From: Parachlorella kessleri
Lineage: Eukaryota > Chlorophyta > Trebouxiophyceae > Chlorellales > Chlorellaceae
NCBI GenBank assembly: GCA_001598975.1
Contig: BBXU01000566.1
Span: forward strand, 1-35,611
DNA: 35,611 nucleotides
Reading direction: 5' to 3'
The position numbers and the translations under genes were made by a program. Under the pieces are notes generated by a model. The model was not told the origin of the DNA. It did not search any database and saw only the letters and a list, made by a program, of their open reading frames with translations. Within the stretch, counting starts at the first letter, position 1. Every line of letters begins with the position of its first letter. Shown piece after piece: positions 11,292 to 22,110 of this stretch.

Positions 11292-11966
11292 ATGGAAGAT
11301 TACCTATCGCTGACAGGATATTCACAGCTGGGCCTGGAAGGGACTGCCGATGCCTTGGTGTTCTGTAGGCCCGCTGATGACCGTCGACAGCGAGGAGGAG
11401 CGAGGTGCAAGGGTTTATTGTCGAGCCCTTCCAAGCTTCGGGTGGCAGCAAAAAATGAACACTGGTGCACACCCGGCCTCCCTAAGAGGCCTGTCTGCTG
11501 TTGCAGGCGGGGGCGCCATGACTCATGCTTTGGTCAGGCGCTCGAGATGGACGCTCAGTTCGACCCCTTGCACACCAGTTTGGTTCCGAGAGCCATTACA
11601 TCAGACGGCAACGGATCCATGGTAAGCATGCACCCGACAGTTGCCGTAAATCTCTCTACGTTGTGCCAACCAACAACCCGTTGGGAGAAACCCTGTGCAA
11701 GGGCCGCTCGTTTTATTATTTCCTGATAGCTCCTTATTGATTCCTTGAACGTACTGCAGGGGAACTGCTGCTCAGCCCCAGAAACAGATGATGGTGGACC
11801 TGCCAGTCTTCAAGTTGCTGGCCGGTCTGACGCCGTTTCCTTTGTCAAGCCGGCAGCTTCAAGAAACCATCTGTCGTTCGACGTGACAGCGTCGGCCACA
11901 GCCCAGTCAGTCCAGTACAGTACCTGCGAAGTTCCGCGGGCCGGGACCAGGGCAGGAGTGTGCTGA
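11292..11966 (+). CDS. Possible small spliced gene, function unknown
   Basis: A phase-consistent model is ATG at 11292 (MEDYLSLTGYSQLGLEG) to a GTGCAA donor near 11402, then an exon after the CTGTTGCAG acceptor near 11509 to the GTAAGC donor after 11622, then a last exon from about 11761 to the stop at 11966. It would start just upstream of, and divergent from, the 9806-11231 gene. The last exon can also be read in another frame (containing MMVDLPVFKLLAGLTPFPLS, stop near 11883) if the middle exon uses its MTHALVRRSRW frame. Neither product is recognisable. There is no family support, so this is only a candidate. Confidence 0.22.
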
Positions 11967-12600
11967 CCTGAGTAAGTGCACCCGAGCGGCACCATGGTGG
12001 CAGAATGGACAACATATTGTGTATCTTAGACTTTAGTTCCAACTCTGATGAGGACTTCTACCAATCTGGCACGGTACTGAAGAAGAAGGGCTTCTGTGCC
12101 ACTTGGTTGCTGGTTCGTTCCTTTCCTAGGGTTTTGAAGCTTGATTTTCCCTTCTGCACGGGTGGTGCATGCCATTAATGGAAGTAATACTTGTATTTTA
12201 TGGTTTTTTAAAAGCATAGTACGTCCTGGCCCCTGTTGCCACACTTGTGGGAGATTCATGACTGGATAGTCAGCTGGCAGTACGCTGGTTGGACTAGGTG
12301 TTGCAGCTATGCTTCTTAACCATATTCACATTGTGCACAGGCCTTGGAGGGGAGACCTTGAGAGCTTGTCAGATATACTTTGTTGTCATTCGTAGTTCAA
12401 TGATTTCCCATGGTGTAAGCCCATAACTTGGTATCCACAGGCACGCATGCTTGCATCAAGTCTGCCGAGGGAACCCTGTTGAGGGAACCCTTCCAGTACA
12501 AAAAGCATACATACGGCAGTGAAGTCTCAATCTTGCTTTCTTGCTCATCGCGAGCCTTGCCCTCACCACAATGTCCACACACGGCATACCACAAAATACC
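11967..12600. other. Spacer downstream of CFAP52
   Basis: No coding exon is supported. It contains the CFAP52 3' untranslated region (minus strand) and one copy of the SINE-like element at 12214-12299. I found no TGTAA polyadenylation signal close to the CFAP52 stop. Confidence 0.35.
12214..12299 (+). mobile_element. SINE-like element, diverged copy
   Basis: It shares the head GCATAGTACGTCCTGGC and the tail TGGCAGTACGCTGGTTGGACTAGG with the copies at 14493, 17841, 26623 and 28121. The middle is diverged and the GACTA tail is reduced to one unit, which suggests an older insertion. Plus is taken as the strand that ends in the GACTA-type tail. Confidence 0.55.
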
Positions 12601-15600
12601 TCAAGCATGTGGTGTTGCAGGCTCCTTGTAGCGCCAAACCATTACGGCCCCATCGGCTCCCACTGATACAATGTGCTTCTTGTCATACGTGACCTTAACT
12701 TGGGTCACAGGAGCGCTGTGTGCCGCACCAACAAAGTAGCACCTGCGCCGCAGCGGTGCTCAGCTGAGACAGATGCAACCCTGACCACCCGGCGTTCAAG
12801 TAATTATGAACATACATGCCTCCCATGGTTAGCGATGACATCGCAAGACACATTACATTGTGATACGTAGTCTTGCCCGGCCAAGACCCACCTGCCATCA
12901 TCAAAGCCCCAGACCTTGACCAGCCTGTCACTGCTGCCGCTGACCATGGCATGGCCGTCGCCTGACAGCACCAGGCAGTTCATGGAGTCGCCCTGCGCCC
13001 CCAGTGTGGGGTGGGGTTACTTAGCGTCAGCTATACAAAGATGAGCTTGACGACCAGGGAAGCAGGGACATTGCTGTGGCGTTCAAAGCAGGGCTGTAGA
13101 TCAAGACCTAAGGCAGCCACCACTGTGAGCAGGCTCAGGAGGGTGCAGGGGACGGCTTTAGGGCTCCTACCTGCGTGGCCTCCAGCCGCCGCAACACTTC
13201 TCCCGCAGCGCTGCGGCCGCACCAGTAGGTGATCTGCTTGTTGCTGCCCGCCGTCACAAACTCGCTGCCCTCAGGGTGGAAGCAGAACGCCTTGAAGAAC
13301 TGCAAGGAAATGGCAAGGAACGCAAGCAGTTGCAGCAATCTCTTGTGACACTTGTGTGTAATCTGGTAGTGCCTGTCGACCATGCAATTGTGGTGCAGCA
13401 CGCTGTGACTCATGATGTCTGGTATAGTTGGCCAGCTCTGACCACCATCAAACATCCCTTCTGTGGTCCTCTTGCTTGTCCTATGACACAGTGCCCTGCC
13501 TTTATGCAAGTACCAGAAAGCTTGCCCGCTCACCGTGTTGTCCAGCAGCTGCTTGACTCGCTTGCAGGTCCTCAGGTCCCAGACAATGGCGCTGCCATCA
13601 GATGACGCCGAGGAACACTGTGACCCATCCTCCTTCATAGCAATGCAATTAACTGGACCCTGCAGGACAAAAGACAGCCACAGGGCCATGTCAGCAAGCA
13701 CGCTTGCCTGCTCACTTAACGGTGGCTTGCAGATGTAGCTTGCAAGAACAGAATGACACAATAGTTAGTAATCACGCCACCCTTGGAATCAGCATGGTTA
13801 CCACTCTCCTGCAGCGGTACCAGCTGGAGGAGTGCCCCTTGCGGCTCCCAACTCGCCTTGTGCTCCTTCATCGACTGTTCAAGCGTTTGGCTGTCCCGCC
13901 CCAGTCGCCAGACCCGCACTGTCCCGTCCTCGCCGCCGCTGACAATCCTGGCGCTGTCTGGGGTGCATGCAAGAGCAGACACCCCCAAGGGGTGTGCATC
14001 GTTGATGGTCCAAAGCAGCTTGCCACTCTGCGGGCCCCAGGCCCGGATCTTGCCGTCCGACCAGCCAGATAGGATGCATTTTCCATTCTGTGATTGGGAA
14101 GAAGGGCTCAGCTAGGGTCGGGTTGCTGAAGTGTGCAGCTTGCAGGGCACCGAGGGGTTATGAAGCTAAGGGTACTGAGACACTAGCCATCCCATTGAAA
14201 TTCAACTCACACAGCATTACTCTGCATAACCCAGCATCGCACTTCTACCCTAGTTGCAGCAGCCCACCTGTGTGAAGGCCAGGGCCTTGCAGTCCACATG
14301 GGGCACATCCATTCGGAGCAGCTCTCGCAACGTGGGCAGGTGCCACACCCGGATGGTGCCCTTGCTGCTTGTGGCACACACTTCGGCATACCTGCAGGGG
14401 CAACAGCACTCAGCAATGTCCTTTTCCGATCAAGAGGAGGGTGGAAGAGGCGCACCGAATTTCAGCTATGTCCATGCACATTGTGGCTATGCAGTCTAAC
14501 CTAGTCTGACAGCGTACTGCCACCTGACCATGCTGCCATTAGTCCCCCATAAGTGGGCCAAGCAAAGAGCCAGGATGCACTGCGCCCACACAACACACAA
14601 TATACATATACGTACCAACTCTTAGCATGCACTACCCCGTCCGGACGGTGAAAGCAACAAAAGCAGAACAAACAGATGTCTATCCTGCCAGGGCTCTCTG
14701 TGTCCTCGTAGCACGAAAATCCAGCCAAACGGGAACAAAATGTGCCCCCTGAGAAATCGTCCATCCTGTCCCGATGCTGCCGTCGGGCACCACCCCAGTC
14801 TAGCTGGCTATGCAATATACCTTTGGTGATCCAAGTATGACCTTATACATCAACCAGCACAGGAGTGTGGTCAGGGAAAGGCCTGCTCACCGCCTGCCCC
14901 ATCCCCGGCCTCCCCCTGCAAAGTCAGCCCAACCACCCAATGCGAACCAACCCTCCTCAACTCACCCATGGGGGAATGCCAAGTCGTTGATTTTGCCACA
15001 GTGGGCGGTCTGCAGCAGCTCCTTGGTGACAGACCTGGTGGCTAGGTCCAGCACCACCTTGTACAGCTCGCTGCCAGCGGTGGCGCAGTACATGACGTGG
15101 CGACTGCCGGAGCTGGCTTGCGTGTGGTCTAGCACCAGGCTCGTCAGCGCATGCTCGCTGATCTGGGCGCTGGCCACTACAGGCAGGCGGGGTACTCATT
15201 AGTTCGACAGGGACAAGCAGCAGATTGAAATGGGGTTGCTCTTTTTGAAGGGAAGTAAAAGGATAGCTGCTGCAGGCCCAACCGACCTGTGCCAAACTTC
15301 TTGAGGGTCTTGGGGTCTGCTGATAGGTTTGTGTCCACAGCTAGCACAGCCAGCGACCCTGTCCCGCCCCCACACACCATTTTATTCTCCTGCAAGCACG
15401 TCAGTAAGTCACCCTAAACAAATGTCTCTTATGCTGCTTGCCCAGTGACTATATGTCTCTCTTCACCAGTCTGTGATTCCAGGAATGTCCGATACCTGGC
15501 CAAATGACGAGCCAATGACTGGCTAAGAATCAGTTGGTTGCTAGACTACTACCTCAGCCTTGTGCCTTGGGTTAACCGCCTCACCTTGGCCAGAAGTAGC

Positions 15601-17031
15601 AAGGATGAGATCCCCTGACTCACAGCACCCTTGGCAGGGCCTGAGTTGCGCAGCTTGGCACTGGCCAGGTTGACCTGCAGGCAGCCCCGCATGGCATACA
15701 TCGGACGTGGGCAACGCCTGTGCTGAACACAAGCAGCCTGACACCAAACGCAAAGGCAAGGACTGGGTTGGAATGGCTAAAAACATGAGGCTGCAGGGTT
15801 TGGGTAGCCCATTCTTGCTCGCCTGGATGACATCACCGGTGCTTGTGCCAGCATAAAGCAGAGTATCCGAGGGGTCAATCTGTAGCTGGGTGAAGATGCG
15901 GGTGGTGGTACCCAGAGCCACCTCAGTGTAGTGCAGTTTGTGAATGCTGGCATCAAACTCCCAGATGCGGAGGTTGTTTTGGCCGGCTGCATTGCGGAGT
16001 CACAAACCGCGCTGTCCCTTGCATGTGCCCCACCGCAGTGTACAAGGTTTAGCACAACACATGCTTAACTGGGTGCTGCTATGTTACGTGCGACTGCAGT
16101 TAGTCATACGCCACCTCACCTGTCACGAACTTGGTCGGGCACCTGTTGTAAAAGGCTAGGCAGTGAACAAAGGCAGTGGCGGCAGGGCTTCCGGCAAGGG
16201 CTTTCCCTGTTACAACATCCCAGATCGCCTGCGGCAAATACGTTGTGCAGACAATGACTAGGCTTCCAGGACATCCCACATACATGATATCTTGATGAGG
16301 TTGCCAGTCGTGTTCCATTCCACCCTTCTGACATGTCATTCCACATACAGCTGCCCACCACTTCATCACCCTCCCCAGCCCACATGAGAAGTGCATCTCG
16401 CCCTTGTTGGAGTTCGACTTGTCGGCCGCCCGGCAAGGCAGCTCACCAGATTCCCGTCGTCCTCGCCGCCAAGGGTGACAAGGTACTTCTCATCACAGGA
16501 GAAGTCTGCAACAAGTCGTCCCTGTGCTTGCTTCAGCCCGAGTCTAACAGGCTTAGACTGGGATAAAGTGGCGACATTAGACAGTTATGGATGACTATTG
16601 GCAGGCAGCTTACCTACTGCTTGTACTTTGCTCCTAAGCAGCGCCAGCTTGTGAAGCACACGGCGCTGACCAATATCGTGCAGAAAGACCGGTGCCTCCA
16701 CACCCATATAATTTAGCTGGCCGGTTGCCAGCAGCCGCCCACTCCTGCCCAATCCCATACAGGTGACCTGCACAGTAAGGTGGCTCAACCTTCAGGGAGT
16801 TCCAGGGCAAGGGCTGCAACACCTGCACTGCAGCAGGGCAACTGTAGTGGGACTTGCCTCGTGGCTGTGATGGGCACCGAGGAAGCTTTGCTTGGAGAGG
16901 TTTCCTTTGTCGCGTAGAACTACCGCGGATCCCAGCGGGTGCAGAAGTGAATTGCCATCGCGGCTAATGCGCAAGGTTCCTGCGTAGCTGGCACTGAGTC
17001 CGACAACCCCAGAAAGCTCCAGCTGCTCCAT
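12601..17031 (-). CDS. CFAP52: Cilia- and flagella-associated protein 52 (WD-repeat, WDR16)
   Basis: Fourteen exons: 17031-16858, 16767-16614, 16505-16447, 16228-16120, 15986-15823, 15674-15585, 15389-15287, 15176-14966, 14391-14268, 14087-13857, 13659-13534, 13299-13171, 12992-12892, 12742-12601. They join in phase to 638 residues (human 620). CFAP52 is a microtubule inner protein of the ciliary doublet B-tubule, made of two WD40 beta-propellers. The joined product tracks the family from end to end: LHPLGSAVVLRDKGN, then LVTLGGEDDGNL, ALAGSPAA, NNLRIWEFD, LLYAGTSTGDVIQVN, GKINDLAFPHG, GTIRVWHL, ILSGWSDGKIRAW, IVSGGEDGTVRVWRLG, SSDGSAIVWDLRT, FCFHPEGSEFVTAGSN, SDRLVKVWGFDDG and VSVGADGAVMVWRYK at the end. 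Three introns use GC donors (16857, 15822, 13856). It is head to head with the glycosyltransferase gene. Confidence 0.96.
14493..14590 (-). mobile_element. SINE-like element in a CFAP52 intron
   Basis: It lies in the 574-base intron between CFAP52 exons 8 and 9. On the plus strand it reads from CTAGTCTGACAGCGTACTGC through CACCTGACCATGCTGCC and AGTCCCCC to AGCCAGGATGCACTG. This is about 80 % like the 28121 copy by eye. The element's sense strand is minus here, the same as the host gene. Confidence 0.7.
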
Positions 17032-17207
17032 GGTCTTTTTAGTACGTGCAACGAGGTGGTGAACTGGAATCGAGCAGTCAGGTTGTCACTACAAGCATGG
17101 CGCGAGCGCCAAGGATGCGTCGCCTGCTCTGCGCCACCCTCAAATGACCAGTGTCTGCCCTGTGTCCAATTTTGATCGATACTACATGACGTTGATCATG
17201 GGCGCAG
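17032..17207. promoter_or_regulatory. Short bidirectional promoter region, CFAP52 / glycosyltransferase
   Basis: Only 176 bases separate the two divergent start codons, so both core promoters and 5' untranslated regions must overlap or abut. I see no clear TATA box. Small open frames inside it are not supported as coding. Confidence 0.45.
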
Positions 17208-19532
17208 ATGATGACCAAAATCACCTTCAGGACGGTGTCACTGGTGGCAGTGCTAGGTTCCTTTGCAGTTTCGCAGACTCACTGGTCCAGCGGTACCAGG
17301 GTGCGCGTGCTGTTTCCTCGGACTGAGCGGATCTAGACAAGCTGGGGAACATGGCATGGCCTTGTATCGCAACCGTTCAAATGCTTGCGCTGCAGGTGTC
17401 CCAAAGTGCAGTGAAAAGCAGGCGCCTCCTTGTTGAGGGAGGCAGTTGCAGGAGCTTGCATATTGCACAGCATGGGACTTGGGAGGTGCCTGCGGCTCCA
17501 CTACCTGAAGATTTTGCAGCCTGTATACGCCGCACGGCGGAAAGCCCTGTCTGGCAGGAGCTGGCGGCACGATATCTGGAGTGGGTCCCACACCGCGCAA
17601 GACTAGCACTGCCCGTCTCTCATATCATGCTGCACCTTTTATTCCTTTGCACTTGCTAAATTAGAAACTAACCCAGCCTGCCCTGCCTTGCAGGCTGCCC
17701 AAGCTTGGAATTGTGGTGACCTTAACAAAATCAAAACTTGACACAGCCGTCCTCCATAATATTGAGACATATGCGCACACGCATGGCTACGGCTTTCATG
17801 CCGCTGTCATGAAGTGAGTTAAGAGCCTGCAGGCTGGTGCCTAGCAGTCTAGTTCAACAGCGCACCGCCACCTGACCATGCTGCCATCCATGCTGCGGGC
17901 CACTGTCGATTAGAGACCAAGCAGGATGCCCGGAGTTGTGGCCCTTGAGGGTCCAGCTGCACCGCACACTTGTTTTTGAACGCACTGTGGGTTCACGGTG
18001 CACGCAGTTCCACTTGTCTGCTCACAGCGGGCTTTGTGTTTGGCCTTGCAGTGTTTCTGATTGGAGCGTGCTGAGGGATGGCTCGAGGCTGCACCACTTC
18101 TACACGGCCCGGTGGCACCACTTGCAGCAGCGCTTGTTAGGGAGGTACCAGTGGCTGCTTCACATCGATGGCGATATGCACGCGCTCAATATGAGTCGCC
18201 CTCTGGAACGCTTCTTACAGGCCCCAGAAGACATTCTTCTGCACATCAGGTGCGTGTGTGTGTGGCCTTGCGATTGACTTCATGGAGCAAGCCAGCGCCA
18301 GCATGATCGCTGCTTCATACGCCTGCATCCAACGCTGCTTGTACTAGGAGGGCAGCTCTCTTACCGCTCAGCAGCACCCCTGATCCCGGCCCTCTGACTG
18401 GCCGGCACCTCGGTCTGCCCCTTGCAGAGAGCAGTATGAGGTGACAGCGTCAGCAGTGCTCCTGCGGTCCACTCCATTTTCACATTGCTTTCTTGAGCGC
18501 TGGATCAAGATGGGCACTGGTACGTCCAGCGTCCATCATCAGCATCTTGATTTATGACAGCAAGTCTTCGGCTTATATTGCTATGGTGCCGCTGACAGCC
18601 TGGGACACCAAGTACCATAAGTTAGTTTACACCAGGGGCATCATGCTGACAACCTGCTGCTGCTGCGCATGCAGACTACAACCGGACCAGAGTGAACTGG
18701 GACAATGGAGACCTGATTGAGCTCCTGATGGGGCTGGCCCAGCCGCCCATTCTGCATTGCAAGGAGCTCAGGAATGGCAGGCGGACGTACGACCAATACA
18801 TCCAGTGCTTCAGGTGCGGCACCTGACGCGGTGCAAGGCCCCGCTGCTCAGGCAGTGCACCACAGACGGTAGCATGCACCACTGGACTGCAGCGGGTGCC
18901 TATATGATTCCCTTCTTTTGCTTACTCGGAAGGAGGTCTGGCTGCTGCAGGGAACACTTCGACCAGCTGGCTAGCTTCCACCACCACCTACCCATTCGGT
19001 TCTTTTTCCCTATGTCTGGCTTCTGGCGTAGCTACCAGGGTCCTCAGGGCAATGCAGGTGAGGTCACATGCGGGAAAGCCTCTGGGGCTGTCTTGGAGCA
19101 GCAGGCTAGGGCCATGTAGTGACGAGTGAGCCATGAGGTTAATGATTATGCACGCTGCGGCGGTTGTATGTAGGGAATGCTGTGCACTTCCAGCTGCACA
19201 CCAGAGTCTTCTACACCTGCGGCTACCCCTCCGAAGTCCTGGGACACGGCTGGAAGGACTTCCAGGCTGCTGGGCCTGAACACTCACGGCCGGGCTTGCC
19301 ACATAGTAGCGGCAGCAGCAGTATCGGCGACACCCTTCTCACTACCTGTGACAGGAGCCTGACCTTGGCGGAAGAGTTGCAGCTAGCCACGCAGTGCTGC
19401 TTCAACCACTACCCCGGCTGCATAGACAGCAGAGGGGTCAACGTGTGTGCCAAGGGGCTGCACTGCCCACGCAACTTCCACCACTGGCACACAAACTGCA
19501 CCTGGGCCTTCCCTGTGACGGAGTGGGAATGA
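17208..19532 (+). CDS. Putative type II membrane or secreted glycosyltransferase (DUF273-like)
   Basis: Eight exons (17208-17300, 17396-17580, 17694-17813, 18052-18249, 18428-18519, 18675-18813, 18951-19057, 19174-19532) join in phase to 430 residues. The start was chosen because MMTKITFRTVSLVAVLGSFA gives an amino-terminal signal anchor. The catalytic part follows the GT-A pattern: LPKLGIVVTLTKSKLD as the first strand, a metal-binding DGD in LLHIDGDMHALN (172-174), VTASAVLLRSTPFSHCFLERW, then NWDNGDLIELL (237-247) and LGHGWKDF (334-341). The order resembles nematode DUF273 proteins, in which an aspartate-rich strand is followed by a DNGA/L motif and a final HGWK. The last exon has eight cysteines (for example QCCFNHYPGCID), suggesting a disulfide-rich lumenal tail. 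It probably acts in the Golgi or ER; donor sugar and acceptor cannot be told. Family assignment is from memory of motifs, not a search. Confidence 0.75.
17841..17930 (-). mobile_element. SINE-like element in a glycosyltransferase intron
   Basis: It lies in the intron between exons 3 and 4. The plus strand reads CTAGTTCAACAGCG then CCGCCACCTGACCATGCTGCC, as in the other copies; the middle is diverged, and a CCAAGCAGGATGCCC end corresponds to the AGCCAGGATG end elsewhere. Sense strand is opposite to the host gene. Confidence 0.55.
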
Positions 19533-20111
19533 AGGGCACTGCCAGCCTTTGCTGATAGGACTTCCATTGCCGAGCCGTTGTTGTTGTAGAGCAGCAGGGA
19601 TACCTGGGGTATCTATGGGAGATGGGTATCACCAGGCAAACAAAAGATGAGGAGGCCACGCTGAGCTCCTCCCAGTGAGTGCCTGTCCTTTGTGTTAGAG
19701 CATCACTGAACTTGCATATTCATTGTTCACTGTCCAATGCTTCCCAGCGCTGCTTGTTGTTGCCCTTTACTTTACTTTAGCTTGCATTGCTCCGGCAATT
19801 GACAGCTTTGTTTTCACCTTATATCATGCTGGTGTCTGGTGAAGTGTGCCCAACATGCTTTTAATGTGTCATCTTTCGCCAAATTTCACTGCCATCGTGC
19901 CCCAGCACTTGCTCATTGGAACGTGTGGAAATCCGAAACAAGTAATGCCACTGGGTACCTTGTCCGAAGACTTCTATTGCAACAACCTCCAGTACATGTA
20001 ATGGTACTAGCAAGGTACTCTCCAACCGCACGTGCTGGGTCGTGGATGCGACCCACGGTGTACAGTCTGAAGCCAAGCAACACACTGCCTGACATAAGAA
20101 CGGGATCTCCA
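19533..20111. other. Convergent 3' spacer, no gene seen
   Basis: It separates the glycosyltransferase stop from the stop of the first tandem repeat-protein copy. A plus-strand TGTAA near 19999 could end the glycosyltransferase transcript, but it is about 470 bases downstream of the stop. Confidence 0.3.
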
Positions 20112-21575
20112 TCATCCATACTGAATGCACCACGACCAGTCGTCGCCAAACATCACGCTGAGGATAGCATATCCATCTGCTTGAAGCTCATCAGCAGCAG
20201 AGGCGCACTCATCACTGTGGCCGTCCATCCTCCAGTCCCCATTCAGGAAGCGGACAAACCACTCCCCGCTAGGACCAATGGCTAGCTGCTCAACCCCAGG
20301 CAGGGACTTCTGACGCCCATTCAGCTTGTTGTGGAGCTGCCGGGGGAGGCCTTCCCAGCTGGATGCGCCGTCCTCCCACAGCACGTACCACCCATCATCG
20401 GGCGCAAACGCCAGCAGCTGGACACTGACGCCCTGGTTAGTGGCCTCACAGAGCGCCTCATACAGGCTACTTGGCCCAGCAAGCTCCCAGTCCCCGTCAG
20501 TGAACTGCATGTACGAAGTGAAGAAGTGTGCGACTCAAAGCCTGGACGGCACAGGGCCGGAATGCGTGAGTGCACATCTCGGCCCAGAGCGGCAACAGCT
20601 ATGTGCCTGCCTGAAGCTCCTCTTGCTCTGCATTGCTTGGTGACAGAGCAGCCGATAGCCTCTGAAGGCTGTTCTTCAGCAAGTAAGCGCGCCCCCTCCT
20701 ACCCCCCCCCCCCACCCCCCCCCCCCCCCGCCCCCCCCAATATATGCGCACTGCACCCCTCAGTCTACACCCACCGCACCACCCATACCACCCATGCAGC
20801 GATCTGTGGACCCCACCTGTACAAAGTATGAGTCGTCCGGGCCGAGCGCTACATATTCTACTGGGGGCAGTGAAGGGTGCCGCCCCGTCAAGGTGTTGTA
20901 CAGCCCCAAGGGCACGTCACTCCACCAGGGGGGTCGCCATTCCGCTCGACAACACAGTACCCTGACCCCAGGGCCAGGGTGGTGCTTGTCTTGCTGTCCC
21001 ACTGGCTCGTCAGCTCCTCCTGTAGCTCGACTGACCCCAGCTGGCAGCATAAGCCTGTATGGCTGGCCTGCTGGCTGGGCTCTGCCAGTTGCAGGCTGTG
21101 CCTCCGGTAGTAGCCAGCACCTACAGGACCCAGTAGCACCCCTCAGTGGTTCAGACGCCAGCATGCGCACTTACAACCTTGGATAGAACTTCGGTTTGAT
21201 AATTAGGAGCAAAAGTGTACTGGAGGTCAAAGAAGTGAACCCGTGGCTTTGGATCACATGAACGATCATCGCACCTAGCTGGCCCGGCTGGTCCAGAGAC
21301 AATGACGACGCCTACAACAGCTCACCTGTATGGACTCTTGGGTTTTGGAATATATTTCCCAGGTCGTTTAGGGACTGGTTGCGCCGGAAGAGTTGCGTCT
21401 TGCCACGCAGTGGGTGATTGAGACAGGTGCCGATCGTGCCGGTGGTGTAGTACACGTTAACACGGTCGTTACCACGCTTGAAACCTATGACAGCGCTCTG
21501 ACTGTTGAAGTGCACCTCATACCAACCAAACCTTTGTGCCAACCAGCGCACTTGCCCCACTTCCAAAGCAACCAT
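20112..21575 (-). pseudogene. Tandem repeat-protein paralogue, copy A, frameshifted
   Basis: It has the same three-exon layout as copy B: exon 1 21575-21326 (250 nt in both), exon 2 21120-20817 (304 nt against 302), exon 3 20504-20112 (393 nt in both). Splice sites and phases match apart from exon 2. There the frame runs correctly through LALGSGYCVVERNG, then shifts beside a six-G run at 20928-20933; the other frame resumes with WWSDVPLGLYNTL and YVALGPDDSYFVQ. Read literally, the protein stops at 20888 and loses the last four repeats. Exon 3 remains open and well conserved (FTDGDWELAGPSS to WCIQYG), so the change is very recent, or is a base-calling or assembly error in a G homopolymer. The protein is otherwise as described for copy B. 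Confidence 0.6.
20702..20738. repeat. Poly-C tract in copy A intron 2
   Basis: About 37 bases are almost pure C, with one A and one G. Transcribed from the minus strand it is poly-G and could form G-quadruplexes. Copy B has a shorter C run at 22684-22692 in the same intron, so the tract expanded or contracted after the duplication. Confidence 0.85.
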
Positions 21576-22110
21576 GGGCAGGCCCCAGCATACGCTGGTG
21601 CCAGAGTGTGCAGGAATGGTAGAGCATATCACGATAGGGGATCCGTAGGCCCACAGACGTGCACATGGCATCACTTGCCCTAGCATGCATGCCTCAGCAC
21701 GAGGCGCCGTTCCAAAGCTGCTCAAGGCCTTGCACAGGCCGTGCACCCAACATGTAGCAGGATGCACCTGCGGCAAGCAAGTGCAGCTTAACATGGGGTC
21801 AAGAAGCACCATGTTCAGGCTTGTCAACGTGCTAGCAACTCAACACCCATGGTGCATGCCTATGTCAAAATGCAGGATATCTCAAGATGCCAGCTGGGTT
21901 CCCTTCTCAAGATGCAGGGCAGGTTAACATGCATTAAAGTTGCGCATCATTTAAAGATATCATGGCGAGACATATCATGTCATGTCGGGGGCAAAAAGGG
22001 ACGGGCTAGTAGCAAGAGTATGCTCGAAACGCACATGCTAAAGTTCTGGACGCCACACACCACACAGTCGCAGTAGACAAGCTTCCACGCTAAATATACT
22101 TGGGTTTGCG
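21576..22110. promoter_or_regulatory. Upstream region of copy A, spacer inside the tandem duplication
   Basis: The first 80 bases or so are still alike in the two copies (both encode ...SGT S L/V CWGLP just before the start Met), so the duplicated unit includes 5' flank. The rest has short repeats such as TCAAGATGC but no supported gene. Confidence 0.4.

Noticed and set aside
21576..21827. Upstream extension of copy A (start at 21827)
   Set aside because: Similarity to copy B fades beyond the Met at 21575/23494 and the extra residues are not conserved.
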